From NCBI GenBank assembly GCA_017959195.1, contig JAGDBE010000109.1, forward strand, positions 1-5,039: a DNA stretch of 5,039 nt, read 5' to 3'. Positions 1 through 4,959 of the stretch are shown here, one piece after another (within the stretch, counting starts at the first letter, position 1; each line of letters begins with the position of its first letter). Source of the DNA: Clostridia bacterium. Its GTDB lineage: Bacteria > Bacillota > Clostridia > Oscillospirales > CAG-382. The translations under genes and the position numbers were made by a program. Under the pieces are notes generated by a model. It did not search any database and had not been told where the DNA came from. It saw nothing but the letters and a program-made list of their open reading frames with translations.

Positions 1-78
1 GACAGCGAGTATCGCCGCGAAAAAGAGAAAGAAGAGGAAGAAAGATTCAACTTTAACCGCAAAGAAAATGACTGGTAA
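1..78 (+). CDS. C-terminal end of an unidentified protein (partial)
   Basis: Frame 1 is open from the window edge to a TAA at 76-78 and gives 25 residues. The tail is extremely charged: a Lys/Glu/Arg run (REKEKEEEE) followed by RFNFNRKENDW. Such a tail is likely a surface-exposed, helical or disordered C-terminus; no domain is visible, so function cannot be assigned. The reading as a real gene end rests on the biased codon pattern and on the strong hairpin that begins about 18 bases after the stop. The start lies outside the window. Confidence 0.6.
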   Translation, partial: DSEYRREKEKEEEERFNFNRKENDW

Positions 79-91
79 TTAAATAATCGGC

Positions 92-125
92 AAAAACCCC
101 CTCTGCCGCAGGCGGAGGGGGCTTT
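92..125. terminator. GC-rich hairpin terminator after the partial gene
   Basis: An 11-bp stem (97-107 with 111-121, three-base loop GCA, one G-T pair) ends the upstream gene. On the plus strand it is followed only by CTTTG, a weak U-tract. On the minus strand it is followed by TTTTTG, so the hairpin may work better against transcription coming from the tRNA-Pro side. Probably bidirectional. Confidence 0.7.
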
Positions 126-148
126 GAAAAAAGAGCAAGGGAGGCTTC

Positions 149-183
149 GCCTTTCGGTACCCGCCTGCGCACCGCCCGCCTGC
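149..183. repeat. 35-bp GC-rich direct repeat, copy 1
   Basis: Identical over 35 bases to 355-389. The unit starts GCCTTTCGGTACC and ends GCCCGCCTGC, and contains two near-copies of a CCGCCTGC motif. It is preceded by a small hairpin (AGGC-TTC-GCCT, 144-154) whose right arm runs into the repeat. It is not coding in any supported frame. Confidence 0.85.
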
Positions 184-235
184 GCTCCTTTATGGTTGGA
201 TTTAAACTTGAGTTTCTTCGCGAGCACACAAGCCG

Positions 236-280
236 AAAAAAGAAGAGAACCTTGACGCGTAATTGCGTGTCGAGGCTCTC
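236..280 (-). terminator. Minus-strand terminator beside the duplicated tRNA 3' end
   Basis: The arms 245-259 and 266-280 pair with one A-C mismatch (249/276) and a couple of G-T pairs, closing a six-base loop. Read on the minus strand the hairpin is followed at once by TTCTTTTTT (244 down to 236), a typical intrinsic terminator tail. It lies 3 bases beyond the CCA end of the tRNA-Pro fragment at 284-305, the position a tRNA terminator would occupy, so it probably once ended a tRNA transcript. Confidence 0.65.
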
Positions 281-283
281 GAC

Positions 284-305
284 TGGTCGGAGTGAGAGGA
301 TTCGA
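284..305 (-). pseudogene. tRNA-Pro 3'-end fragment (duplicate)
   Basis: This 22-base stretch is identical to 502-523, the 3' end of the intact tRNA-Pro gene on the same strand: encoded CCA, discriminator A, the full 3' acceptor strand, and the 3' half of the T-stem into the TTCGA loop. Identity stops sharply after 305 and no anticodon arm, D arm or 5' acceptor strand follows. It is therefore a truncated tRNA copy or an attachment-site-like duplication. Its own terminator follows at 236-280. Confidence 0.8.
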
Positions 306-310
306 CGCAT

Positions 311-325
311 ATTTGCTTTGCAAAT
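311..325. repeat. Small perfect hairpin
   Basis: ATTTGC (311-316) and GCAAAT (320-325) pair perfectly around a TTT loop. It is not followed by a U-tract on either strand, so it is not a clear terminator. It is one of a series of short hairpins in the repeat mosaic. Confidence 0.6.
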
Positions 326-344
326 CTGCCCTGCTTGGCGACCC

Positions 345-360
345 AAAGGCATTTGCCTTT
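345..360. repeat. Small perfect hairpin leading into repeat copy 2
   Basis: AAAGGCA (345-351) and TGCCTTT (354-360) pair perfectly around TT. The right arm includes the first six bases of the 35-bp repeat. Copy 1 has the equivalent arrangement with a different left arm, so the flanking base changes at copy 2 keep a hairpin at the same place. Confidence 0.6.
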
Positions 361-389
361 CGGTACCCGCCTGCGCACCGCCCGCCTGC
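355..389. repeat. 35-bp GC-rich direct repeat, copy 2
   Basis: Exact copy of 149-183, offset by 206 bases. The sequence after the unit differs completely (GCTCCTTTAT after copy 1, AAAATATGCC after copy 2), so the repeat edge is sharp on that side. Its last two bases pair into the hairpin at 388-415. Confidence 0.85.
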
Positions 390-415
390 AAAATATGCCA
401 AAGGGCATATTTTGC
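388..415. repeat. 12-bp perfect-stem hairpin at the edge of repeat copy 2
   Basis: GCAAAATATGCC (388-399) pairs perfectly with 404-415 around the loop AAAG. No clear U-tract follows on either strand (TTTACGG on plus; GGCGGG on minus), so I do not call it a terminator. It looks like a structural part of the repeat cassette. Confidence 0.65.
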
Positions 416-437
416 TTTACGGCGTCCGCCTTCTCAA

Positions 438-449
438 GGTTCGAATCCT
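438..449 (+). other. T-arm-like tRNA fragment, inverted relative to tRNA-Pro
   Basis: The 12 bases GGTTCGAATCCT match the T-arm of the tRNA-Pro gene (515-526) but on the opposite strand. The neighbouring bases AA and TT extend it as a weak hairpin. There is no anticodon arm upstream and no convincing acceptor strand downstream. It may be the remnant of another tRNA 3' end or chance similarity to the nearly universal T-loop. Confidence 0.35.
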
Positions 450-464
450 TACTGATTTCTAATC

Positions 465-502
465 AAAAAAATGCCCTCCTGTAAACAGGAGGACATTTTT
501 TT
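465..502 (-). terminator. tRNA-Pro terminator
   Basis: The arms 472-481 and 486-495 pair around TAAA with one C-A mismatch (474/493), and are flanked by A7 (465-471) and T7 (496-502). On the minus strand this gives a hairpin followed by TTTTTTT directly after the CCA end of tRNA-Pro, a textbook intrinsic terminator. Its symmetry would also stop plus-strand transcripts. The last base of the T7 run overlaps the final A of the tRNA CCA. Confidence 0.85.
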
Positions 503-577
503 GGTCGGAGTGAGAGGATTCGAACCTCCGGCATCTTGGTCCCAAACCAAGTGCGCTACCAGCTGCGCCACACCCCG
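502..577 (-). tRNA. tRNA-Pro (anticodon UGG), CCA encoded
   Basis: Read on the minus strand, all 76 bases fold into a standard cloverleaf: acceptor CGGGGTG/CACTCCG with one G-T pair, D-stem GCGC/GCGC, anticodon stem CTTGG/CCAAG with loop TTTGGGA, five-base variable region, T-stem GGAGG/CCTCT with loop TTCGAAT, discriminator A and encoded CCA. The loop places TGG at positions 34-36, so it reads proline codons, with U34 able to wobble across the CCN box. It is a single-gene unit with its own promoter upstream and terminator downstream. Its 3' 22 bases are duplicated at 284-305. Confidence 0.97.
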
Positions 578-593
578 ATTAAATAACTGTGCT

Positions 594-622
594 ATTTTAC
601 CATAAATAAGAGCTTTTGTCAA
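594..622 (-). promoter_or_regulatory. Sigma-A promoter of tRNA-Pro
   Basis: On the minus strand there is a perfect -35 TTGACA (617-622), a 17-bp spacer and a -10 TAAAAT (594-599) preceded by TGG. The predicted start is near 587, about 10 bases before the mature tRNA 5' end. This strength is expected for a stable RNA gene. Confidence 0.85.
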
Positions 623-631
623 ACGCATCGC

Positions 632-659
632 AAAACCCGACGGAAAACCGTCGGGTTTT
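632..659 (-). terminator. Terminator of the HAD phosphatase gene
   Basis: An 8-bp GC-rich stem (636-643 with 648-655, loop AAAA) is extended by four A-T pairs. On the minus strand it follows the HAD stop codon by a few bases and ends in TTTT. It separates the HAD gene from the tRNA-Pro promoter just beyond. It could also work on the plus strand (TTTTT tail). Confidence 0.75.
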
Positions 660-661
660 TG

Positions 662-1318
662 TTATTTCACGAGAAATTCAAATAATTCGTCGGGATTTTT
701 GCATATGCAAAGGGGTTCGAGCTCTTCCAGGTCTTTCAGCGCCCCGAAACCGTAGGAAACGGCGATTGCGTTTATTACGTGCTTTTTCGCGCCCACAACG
801 TCGTGCGGACAGTCGCCGACCATCACCGATTTTTCCTTGTCTTTTATTCCCGCCTTGTCAAACAGATACGAAAGCACTTCCGCCTTGTCGGTACGCGTGT
901 TGTCCATGTTCGCGCCCGCAACGTCATCAAAATATTTTAAGAGCCCTGTGTGTTCAAGCACGATTTTAGCGAATTTTTCAGGCTTTGACGTTGCGACGTA
1001 GACGTGAAAGCCGCTGTTTTTCAGGTCAGAAAGCAGTTTTTCGACGTTTTCGTAAGCTTTGCATTCATAAATTCCGCGCGTCGAGTAATATTCGCGGTAA
1101 ACTTTCACGCAGTCGGTGCCGAAATCGCCGTCCTTATTGCAAAACGCCATAAACTGCTCTTTGAGCGGCGGACCGATAAAGCATTTCAAACTCTCGACGC
1201 TCAAATACGGTATGCCGTGCCTGTCGAGCGAGTAGGCGACGGATTTTGTAATTCCTTCCGACGTGTCGACGAGCGTGCCGTCGAGGTCGAAAATAACGTT
1301 TTCAAAGCGGTGAAGCAT
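662..1318 (-). CDS. HAD-superfamily phosphatase, phosphoglycolate phosphatase-like (218 aa)
   Basis: A cytosolic HAD subfamily IA phosphohydrolase. Motif I is DLDGT at 11-15, with D11 as predicted nucleophile and D13 as acid/base. The helical cap spans roughly 20-90 and contains FIGPPL (47-52), common in the Gph/PgmB-like group. Motif II is the Thr-Ser pair at 110-111 (VATSK), motif III is K145 (TDKAEV), and motif IV is GDCPHD (168-173), which binds Mg2+. Length and motif order are normal. The family dephosphorylates small molecules such as 2-phosphoglycolate, nucleotides, sugar phosphates or pyrophosphate, and the sequence does not decide the substrate. The ATG at 1318 has an AAAGGAA ribosome site six bases upstream (1324-1330). 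The gene is transcribed alone, divergently from ribF, and ends at the 632-659 terminator. Confidence 0.9.
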   Translation of the reverse strand: MLHRFENVIFDLDGTLVDTSEGITKSVAYSLDRHGIPYLSVESLKCFIGPPLKEQFMAFCNKDGDFGTDCVKVYREYYSTRGIYECKAYENVEKLLSDLKNSGFHVYVATSKPEKFAKIVLEHTGLLKYFDDVAGANMDNTRTDKAEVLSYLFDKAGIKDKEKSVMVGDCPHDVVGAKKHVINAIAVSYGFGALKDLEELEPLCICKNPDELFEFLVK

Positions 1319-1349
1319 AATAATTCCTTTCGGTGATGTGATTGAAGTT

Positions 1350-1378
1350 ATTATAATACAAACCGCCCCAAAAATAAA
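1350..1378 (-). promoter_or_regulatory. Possible promoter of the HAD phosphatase gene
   Basis: On the minus strand a perfect -10 TATAAT (1350-1355) lies 32 bases before the start codon. At 17 bp spacing the -35 would be TTTATT (1373-1378), a poor match. Either the promoter is weak or a regulator helps. The -10 elements of this and the ribF promoter are about 64 bases apart, back to back. Confidence 0.5.
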
Positions 1379-1395
1379 TATTAATATGTAAATTA

Positions 1396-1424
1396 TTGAC
1401 TGTAAATACCCGATGTTGTATAAT
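1396..1424 (+). promoter_or_regulatory. Sigma-A promoter of the ribF operon
   Basis: TTGACT (1396-1401), 17-bp spacer, perfect TATAAT (1419-1424). The expected start is near 1431, giving a leader of about 27 bases before the ATG at 1458. This is too short for an FMN riboswitch, so flavin control by that route is not visible. Confidence 0.85.
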
Positions 1425-1457
1425 AAAACAGTAAAATAATTGTTTTTGTGGTGTATA

Positions 1458-2396
1458 ATGATAATAACCGATAATTTGAAAAAAATAAATCCGAACGATA
1501 AAAAGCTCCTTATACTCGGCGATTTTGACGGAGTTCACAAGGGGCACGTTTCGCTTATCGAAAAGTCCGTGGAAATTGCCAAAGCGGAAGGTCTTGCGTG
1601 TTTTGTGTACACTTTCAAGGTGAACACAAAGCTGCTCACGCGCGGAAACGTTTCATTTCTCACGACAGATGAGGAAAAGAACGGCATTTTTGAAAAATAC
1701 GGGCTTGACTGCGTTTATTACGAGGATTTCGAGAGCGTAAAGGACATGCAGCCGCGTGAATTCTGCAAATATCTTGCGGAAAACTTCGGCGCAAAACGGA
1801 TTGTCTGCGGCGAGAATTTCTCGTTCGGCAAAAACGCATCAGCCGATTCAAACGACTTAAAACGCTTTATGAAAGATTACGGAATAGAAACCGACATAAT
1901 GCCTATGGTGAAAGAAAACGGGGAAATCGTGTCGTCAACGCTTATACGCTCGCTTGTCTCCGACGGAAAAATCGAAAAGGCAAACGGATTTCTCGGCTAC
2001 CCGTATTTTGTAAACGCGCCCGTCGTTCATGGAAAAGAATTCGGCAGAAAGCTTGGCTTCCCGACGATAAACCAGCTTGAATACGGCAACAAAACCGGGC
2101 TTAAACACGGCGTTTACGCCTGCATTTGCACAATCGGCGAAAAGAAATATATGGGCGTTGCAAACGTCGGAGTAAAGCCGACTGTGGAAGAAAGCACCGA
2201 CGCGCCGGTTACGATAGAAACGCATATCATAGACTGCAGCGAAGATTTGTACGGAAAGACCGTAAAAATCGAGTTTTACAAGTTTCTGCGCGAAGAAAAG
2301 AAGTTTTCCTCGCTTGACGAATTAAAAGAGAACATAATGAATAATATTATGCAGACCAAAGAGTATTTCAAAGGAGAAGGCACGGATGAAAGGTAA
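1458..2396 (+). CDS. ribF: Bifunctional riboflavin kinase / FMN adenylyltransferase (312 aa)
   Basis: Converts riboflavin to FMN and FMN to FAD in the cytosol, using ATP at both steps. The N-terminal nucleotidyltransferase domain (about 15-165) shows GDFDGVHKGH at 21-30 with the HxGH nucleotide-binding motif (27-30), CGENFSFGK (117-125) and SSTLIR (159-164). The C-terminal flavokinase domain (about 180-305) shows GRKLGFPT (196-203), with the PTxN-like PTIN at 202-205, GVANVG (233-238) and the catalytic-region acidic residue E254 in IETHIID. DLYGK and FLREEKKF follow, as usual for RibF. Length is normal. I chose the ATG at 1458; an in-frame TTG at 1440 would add six residues but lies too near the transcript start. 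The Shine-Dalgarno is poor (GTGGTG). The segment after strand 2 reads YTFKVNTK, lacking the common PHP. First gene of an operon with the overlapping S11 gene. Confidence 0.95.
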   Translation: MIITDNLKKINPNDKKLLILGDFDGVHKGHVSLIEKSVEIAKAEGLACFVYTFKVNTKLLTRGNVSFLTTDEEKNGIFEKYGLDCVYYEDFESVKDMQPREFCKYLAENFGAKRIVCGENFSFGKNASADSNDLKRFMKDYGIETDIMPMVKENGEIVSSTLIRSLVSDGKIEKANGFLGYPYFVNAPVVHGKEFGRKLGFPTINQLEYGNKTGLKHGVYACICTIGEKKYMGVANVGVKPTVEESTDAPVTIETHIIDCSEDLYGKTVKIEFYKFLREEKKFSSLDELKENIMNNIMQTKEYFKGEGTDER

Positions 2397-3762
2397 AAAG
2401 AGGGCAATTTTAATAATGCTTGCGGCATTATTTGCTATAATGCCCGCCTTTTCGTGCGCCGCTGAAGAAACTGACGAAAACTACGCTCCGTCAAAGACCT
2501 TCAACGGAAAAACACTGTGCGAATATCTCAATATCGATAATATTCCGACGATAGAGGGTTATTCCTCTTACGTTTTCAATATCGAAACCGGCAGCGTAAT
2601 TTTTGAAAAGAACGCAAACGACAAAGTTTACCCCGCGTCAACCGTAAAACTCATGACGGCTATAGTCGCATATGAAAACATACCCGATCTTCAGACCGAA
2701 ATAACCGCGTCCGCGTCGGCTCTTTCAGGCGTTTCCGGCTCGAATATCGGTATAAAGACGGGGGAGACGCTGACGGCTGAACAGCTGATTTCGGCGGTGC
2801 TGCTCGTCGGTGCGAACGACGCTTCAAACGTACTTGCCGAATACGTTTCGGGGGATATAAAGGACTTTTGTGCGCTCATGAACGAAAAGGCGCATGAAAT
2901 CGGCGCCGAAAACACTTATTTTACAAATCCCACGGGCCTTCATAACGAGGAAATGGTAACGACCGCCTACGATATGGCGGTGATATCGGGATATTTTTAC
3001 AGAACGGGAACGCTTTTCGATATTTCCGATACGACCAGGGTAACAATTCCCGCAACCGAGAAAACGCCGCAGCAGCGGACGCTCATAAACAGAAACTACC
3101 TCATTTCGCGCATGAAATCGGATAAATTCTATTATTCCCCGGCGCACGGAATGTCGCTCGGCGGAACGCCGGAAGCGGGGGAATGCATAATAACCTCCGC
3201 GACAGACCGTTCGGGACTCACATATATCTGCGTGGTCATGAACGCGCCGTCGTCGGACAAGACGAATTATGCCTGCACCGACGCGGTATCGCTTCTGAAA
3301 ATGTGTCTTGACAACTTCAATTACGCAAGCGTTGTGTCTACCAAAAACGCGGTGTGTGAAATTCCCGTAAAACTCGCCGTCGATACCGATTATATAACAC
3401 TCGTTCCGTCGGGCGAGCTCAAAGCGCTTCTGCCGAAGGATCTCGAATATATGAAAAACATCACGATAGAGCCGAGAATAAGCGAAAACTTCGCCGTGGC
3501 TCCCGTGTATGAGGGACAGAAGTTCGGCGAAGCGATAGTAAAATACAATAACGAAATAATCTTGGGCACGATAGAGCTCGTAGCCGGCAAAAACATAGAC
3601 AAAAGCAATTTCCTTTATTTTCTTAACAGGGCGGAAACCTTTGTCAAGGGCAAGTGGTTCAAGGCGTTCGCCGTGTTTGCACTGATACTGTTTGCGGCAT
3701 ATTTTATCGCATCGGTATCGTTTTCAAAGAAAAAGACCCGCCGCAGGTACTATAAAAAATAA
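2386..3762 (+). CDS. S11-family D-Ala-D-Ala carboxypeptidase homologue with altered active-site motifs (458 aa)
   Basis: Homologue of low-molecular-weight penicillin-binding proteins (DacA/DacF type), which trim the terminal D-Ala of peptidoglycan stem peptides outside the cell. A signal peptide covers about 1-25, then the peptidase domain (about 50-310) and a PBP5 C-terminal-like beta domain (about 315-402). A C-terminal membrane helix (about 424-446) is followed by a basic KKKTRRRYYKK tail, giving membrane anchoring. The nucleophile motif STVK (85-88) is intact. The usual SxN is GAN at 142-144, and the KTG region reads MSLGGTPEAGEC, so KTG is replaced by SLG (257-259). Catalytic activity is therefore uncertain. 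The start ATG sits inside the end of ribF (11-base overlap) with AAGGAG nine bases upstream, so translation is probably coupled. The gene ends at the shared terminator 3754-3787. Confidence 0.88.
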   Translation: MKGKKRAILIMLAALFAIMPAFSCAAEETDENYAPSKTFNGKTLCEYLNIDNIPTIEGYSSYVFNIETGSVIFEKNANDKVYPASTVKLMTAIVAYENIPDLQTEITASASALSGVSGSNIGIKTGETLTAEQLISAVLLVGANDASNVLAEYVSGDIKDFCALMNEKAHEIGAENTYFTNPTGLHNEEMVTTAYDMAVISGYFYRTGTLFDISDTTRVTIPATEKTPQQRTLINRNYLISRMKSDKFYYSPAHGMSLGGTPEAGECIITSATDRSGLTYICVVMNAPSSDKTNYACTDAVSLLKMCLDNFNYASVVSTKNAVCEIPVKLAVDTDYITLVPSGELKALLPKDLEYMKNITIEPRISENFAVAPVYEGQKFGEAIVKYNNEIILGTIELVAGKNIDKSNFLYFLNRAETFVKGKWFKAFAVFALILFAAYFIASVSFSKKKTRRRYYKK

Positions 3763-3787
3763 GAGACGAACCGTCTCTTATTTTTTT
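3754..3787. terminator. Bidirectional terminator shared by two convergent operons
   Basis: The arms 3760-3768 and 3772-3780 pair perfectly around AAC, extended by six A-T pairs, giving U-rich tails on both strands. The TAA of the S11 gene (3760-3762) and the TAA of the minus-strand S26-like gene (3778-3780) sit at opposite ends of the same stem. One structure therefore ends both operons. Confidence 0.9.
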
Positions 3788-4230
3788 ATTCCGAATAATC
3801 TCTTTACCGCCGTTTTTACGCTAAAAGCAAGTAGAACGGGGGATTTTTTTATGTACAGCCGCTTTATGCGCGCAAGATATTTTTTGTCGTCGGAGGGAAC
3901 GAAATCGTTTCCCTTGAATATTCCCGAAACTTTGGCGATTATTTCGTCTTTTTCTATTCGTTCAATCATGTTCTGGCTGTCTCCGCACATGACGTATTTT
4001 CCTTTTGAAAATCCGATTATTCTGTGAAGTATAATCTTTCCCGTGCGCCGCCTGTAAAGGACTATATCATATTTTTTTAAATTATCGGCGCGCGCAAGAA
4101 GAACGGAATCGCTTCCCGGCGTAATGGTCGGGAGCATGCTTCTTCCGGTGGGATTGAGACGGAACACTTCGCCGCGCGAAACCGTGTCCGATATTATGGC
4201 AATTATCTTTTCAATATCAACGTTTTCCAT
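3778..4230 (-). CDS. Small S24/S26 signal-peptidase-like protein (150 aa)
   Basis: The core resembles the S24/S26 serine peptidase fold. PTGRSMLPTI (27-36) carries the predicted nucleophile S31 in the SMxP box, followed by the Tyr-Asp-Ile strand (54-56), KIILHRIIG (65-73) with H69 where the SipW/ER-type signal peptidases place a His base, and GDS at 83-85. There is no S26A-type Lys base and no N-terminal membrane helix, so it is probably soluble; the C-terminal basic-hydrophobic segment (about 125-150) may touch the membrane. Length fits the short soluble S24/S26-like proteins found beside HprK-like genes. The ATG at 4230 has AAGG seven bases upstream, lying inside the last codons of the upstream gene, which ends 4 bases before it: a tight operon. 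Substrate unknown; a repressor-type self-cleaving S24 role is less likely because no DNA-binding domain is present. Confidence 0.8.
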   Translation of the reverse strand: MENVDIEKIIAIISDTVSRGEVFRLNPTGRSMLPTITPGSDSVLLARADNLKKYDIVLYRRRTGKIILHRIIGFSKGKYVMCGDSQNMIERIEKDEIIAKVSGIFKGNDFVPSDDKKYLARIKRLYIKKSPVLLAFSVKTAVKRLFGIKK

Positions 4231-4234
4231 ATTT

Positions 4235-4945
4235 TTACCTTAATTCCGACATAAACTCGTATGCCGTCTGTGCGGCATCGAGGTCCATATTGCACAAAAG
4301 CAGGCACGCGGGCACTTTTTCTATGAATATTTCGATAAGATCGAGCATCTTATTTAACAGAAGGGGAGACTCGGGAATGACAAGCTGCGAAAAAATGCGC
4401 CTTACCGCCTCTTCCTTTGAAAGCGCGGAAACAGAGTTTTGTTCTGCTCTTTCAAGAAAGCAGAGCGCTTTCAAGGGCACCTTTTCGTTGACGTTGTAGC
4501 CCTCTTTTCCGCACCACGGCGTGCCGTAGGCGTACACCGCGTCGTCTTTTATCCGCACGAGCGGTTTGTCGCCGTTTATGATTTTCGCGTCGGGATATTT
4601 TTCAAGCCAGAGTCTGCTGTGAGTGGTTTTGCCGGTACCGCTTTTTGCCGAAAAAGCGTAGCCGACGCCGTCTTTCTCTATAATCGAGGCGTGGAGTATA
4701 AAGCCGCCGAAGTCTAAGATTTTTCTGGAAATGTCCCTGTAAACCGAGAGGGATTCGAGATAGCCCTCTTTCATTTCGGAAAGGCTTTTCCGTTCTTTAT
4801 CCATGTCTTCTTCGTGAGCGTATGCGGTAATATCGGGCGTTCCCGAAAAATCAACCTTGTATTTTTCGCAGAAGACGTCCGTATAGGCGTATTTGTTTTT
4901 GATTTCTATGTTCAGATCAGCTATTCTGTATACAGCCAAACCCAT
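4235..4945 (-). CDS. HPr kinase/PEPCK-like P-loop protein (236 aa from ATG)
   Basis: Related to the C-terminal catalytic domain of HPr kinase/phosphorylase and to ATP-type PEP carboxykinase, but without the HprK N-terminal domain. Numbering from the ATG: FILHASI (82-88), Walker A-like SAKSGTGKT (99-107, Lys at 106), an NGDKPLVRI strand (124-132) with a likely Mg2+-binding Asp, and GTPWCGKEGYN (141-151). The remainder is helical. Relatives include HprK-like proteins that phosphorylate lasso-peptide precursors; the substrate here is unknown and true HPr phosphorylation is unlikely. Three starts are possible: GTG 4948, ATG 4945, TTG 4939. GAGGAG (4948-4953) is only two bases from the ATG but eight from the TTG, so TTG (234 aa) may be the real start. 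First gene of the operon; the S26-like gene follows after 4 bases. Confidence 0.82.
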   Translation of the reverse strand: MGLAVYRIADLNIEIKNKYAYTDVFCEKYKVDFSGTPDITAYAHEEDMDKERKSLSEMKEGYLESLSVYRDISRKILDFGGFILHASIIEKDGVGYAFSAKSGTGKTTHSRLWLEKYPDAKIINGDKPLVRIKDDAVYAYGTPWCGKEGYNVNEKVPLKALCFLERAEQNSVSALSKEEAVRRIFSQLVIPESPLLLNKMLDLIEIFIEKVPACLLLCNMDLDAAQTAYEFMSELR

Positions 4946-4959
4946 CACTCCTCGGAAAT

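Larger units (their letters stand above)
79..501. other. Gene-free repeat mosaic between the partial gene and tRNA-Pro
   Basis: These 423 bases hold no convincing gene. Open frames here have no ribosome binding site, no recognisable domain, and cross the repeats and tRNA fragments. Contents from left to right: terminator hairpin 97-121; 35-bp repeat copy 1 (149-183); minus-strand terminator hairpin (236-280); 22-bp duplicate of the tRNA-Pro 3' end (284-305); small hairpins at 311-325 and 345-360; 35-bp repeat copy 2 (355-389); a 12-bp-stem hairpin (388-415); a T-arm-like fragment (438-449); and the tRNA-Pro terminator (465-502). The dense packing looks like a degraded non-coding repeat cassette. 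Confidence 0.7.

Noticed and set aside
149..389. Two-repeat CRISPR array
   Set aside because: The 35-bp units are 171 bases apart, only two exist, the gap contains a tRNA fragment and hairpins rather than a spacer, and no cas genes are nearby.
438..449. Second functional tRNA on the plus strand
   Set aside because: Only a T-arm-like 12-base segment is present; no anticodon arm, D arm or pairing acceptor strand could be found around it.
53..455. Small proteins encoded in the repeat mosaic (open frames of 68-112 codons on both strands)
   Set aside because: They run through terminators, repeats and tRNA fragments, have no ribosome sites, no domains, and Arg/Pro-rich compositions typical of spurious frames over GC-rich repeats.
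1319..1457. FMN riboswitch controlling ribF
   Set aside because: The predicted transcript start leaves a leader of only about 27 bases, and I see no conserved RFN-element segments in the region.
2446..2472. Lipoprotein signal (Cys24) in the S11 protein
   Set aside because: The residues before Cys24 are AFS, a poor lipobox, and the protein already has a C-terminal membrane anchor; ordinary signal-peptidase cleavage near CAA is more likely.
2755..2763. Displaced KTG motif in the S11 protein (residues 124-126)
   Set aside because: IKTGETLT lies before the SxN position and matches the ordinary LKxGExLT segment of S11 proteins, not the catalytic KTG strand, which comes about 110 residues after SxN.
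4235..4945. True HPr kinase/phosphorylase or PEP carboxykinase
   Set aside because: The protein is far too short for PEPCK and lacks the HprK N-terminal domain; its GTPWCGKEG-type core marks a separate HprK-like family.
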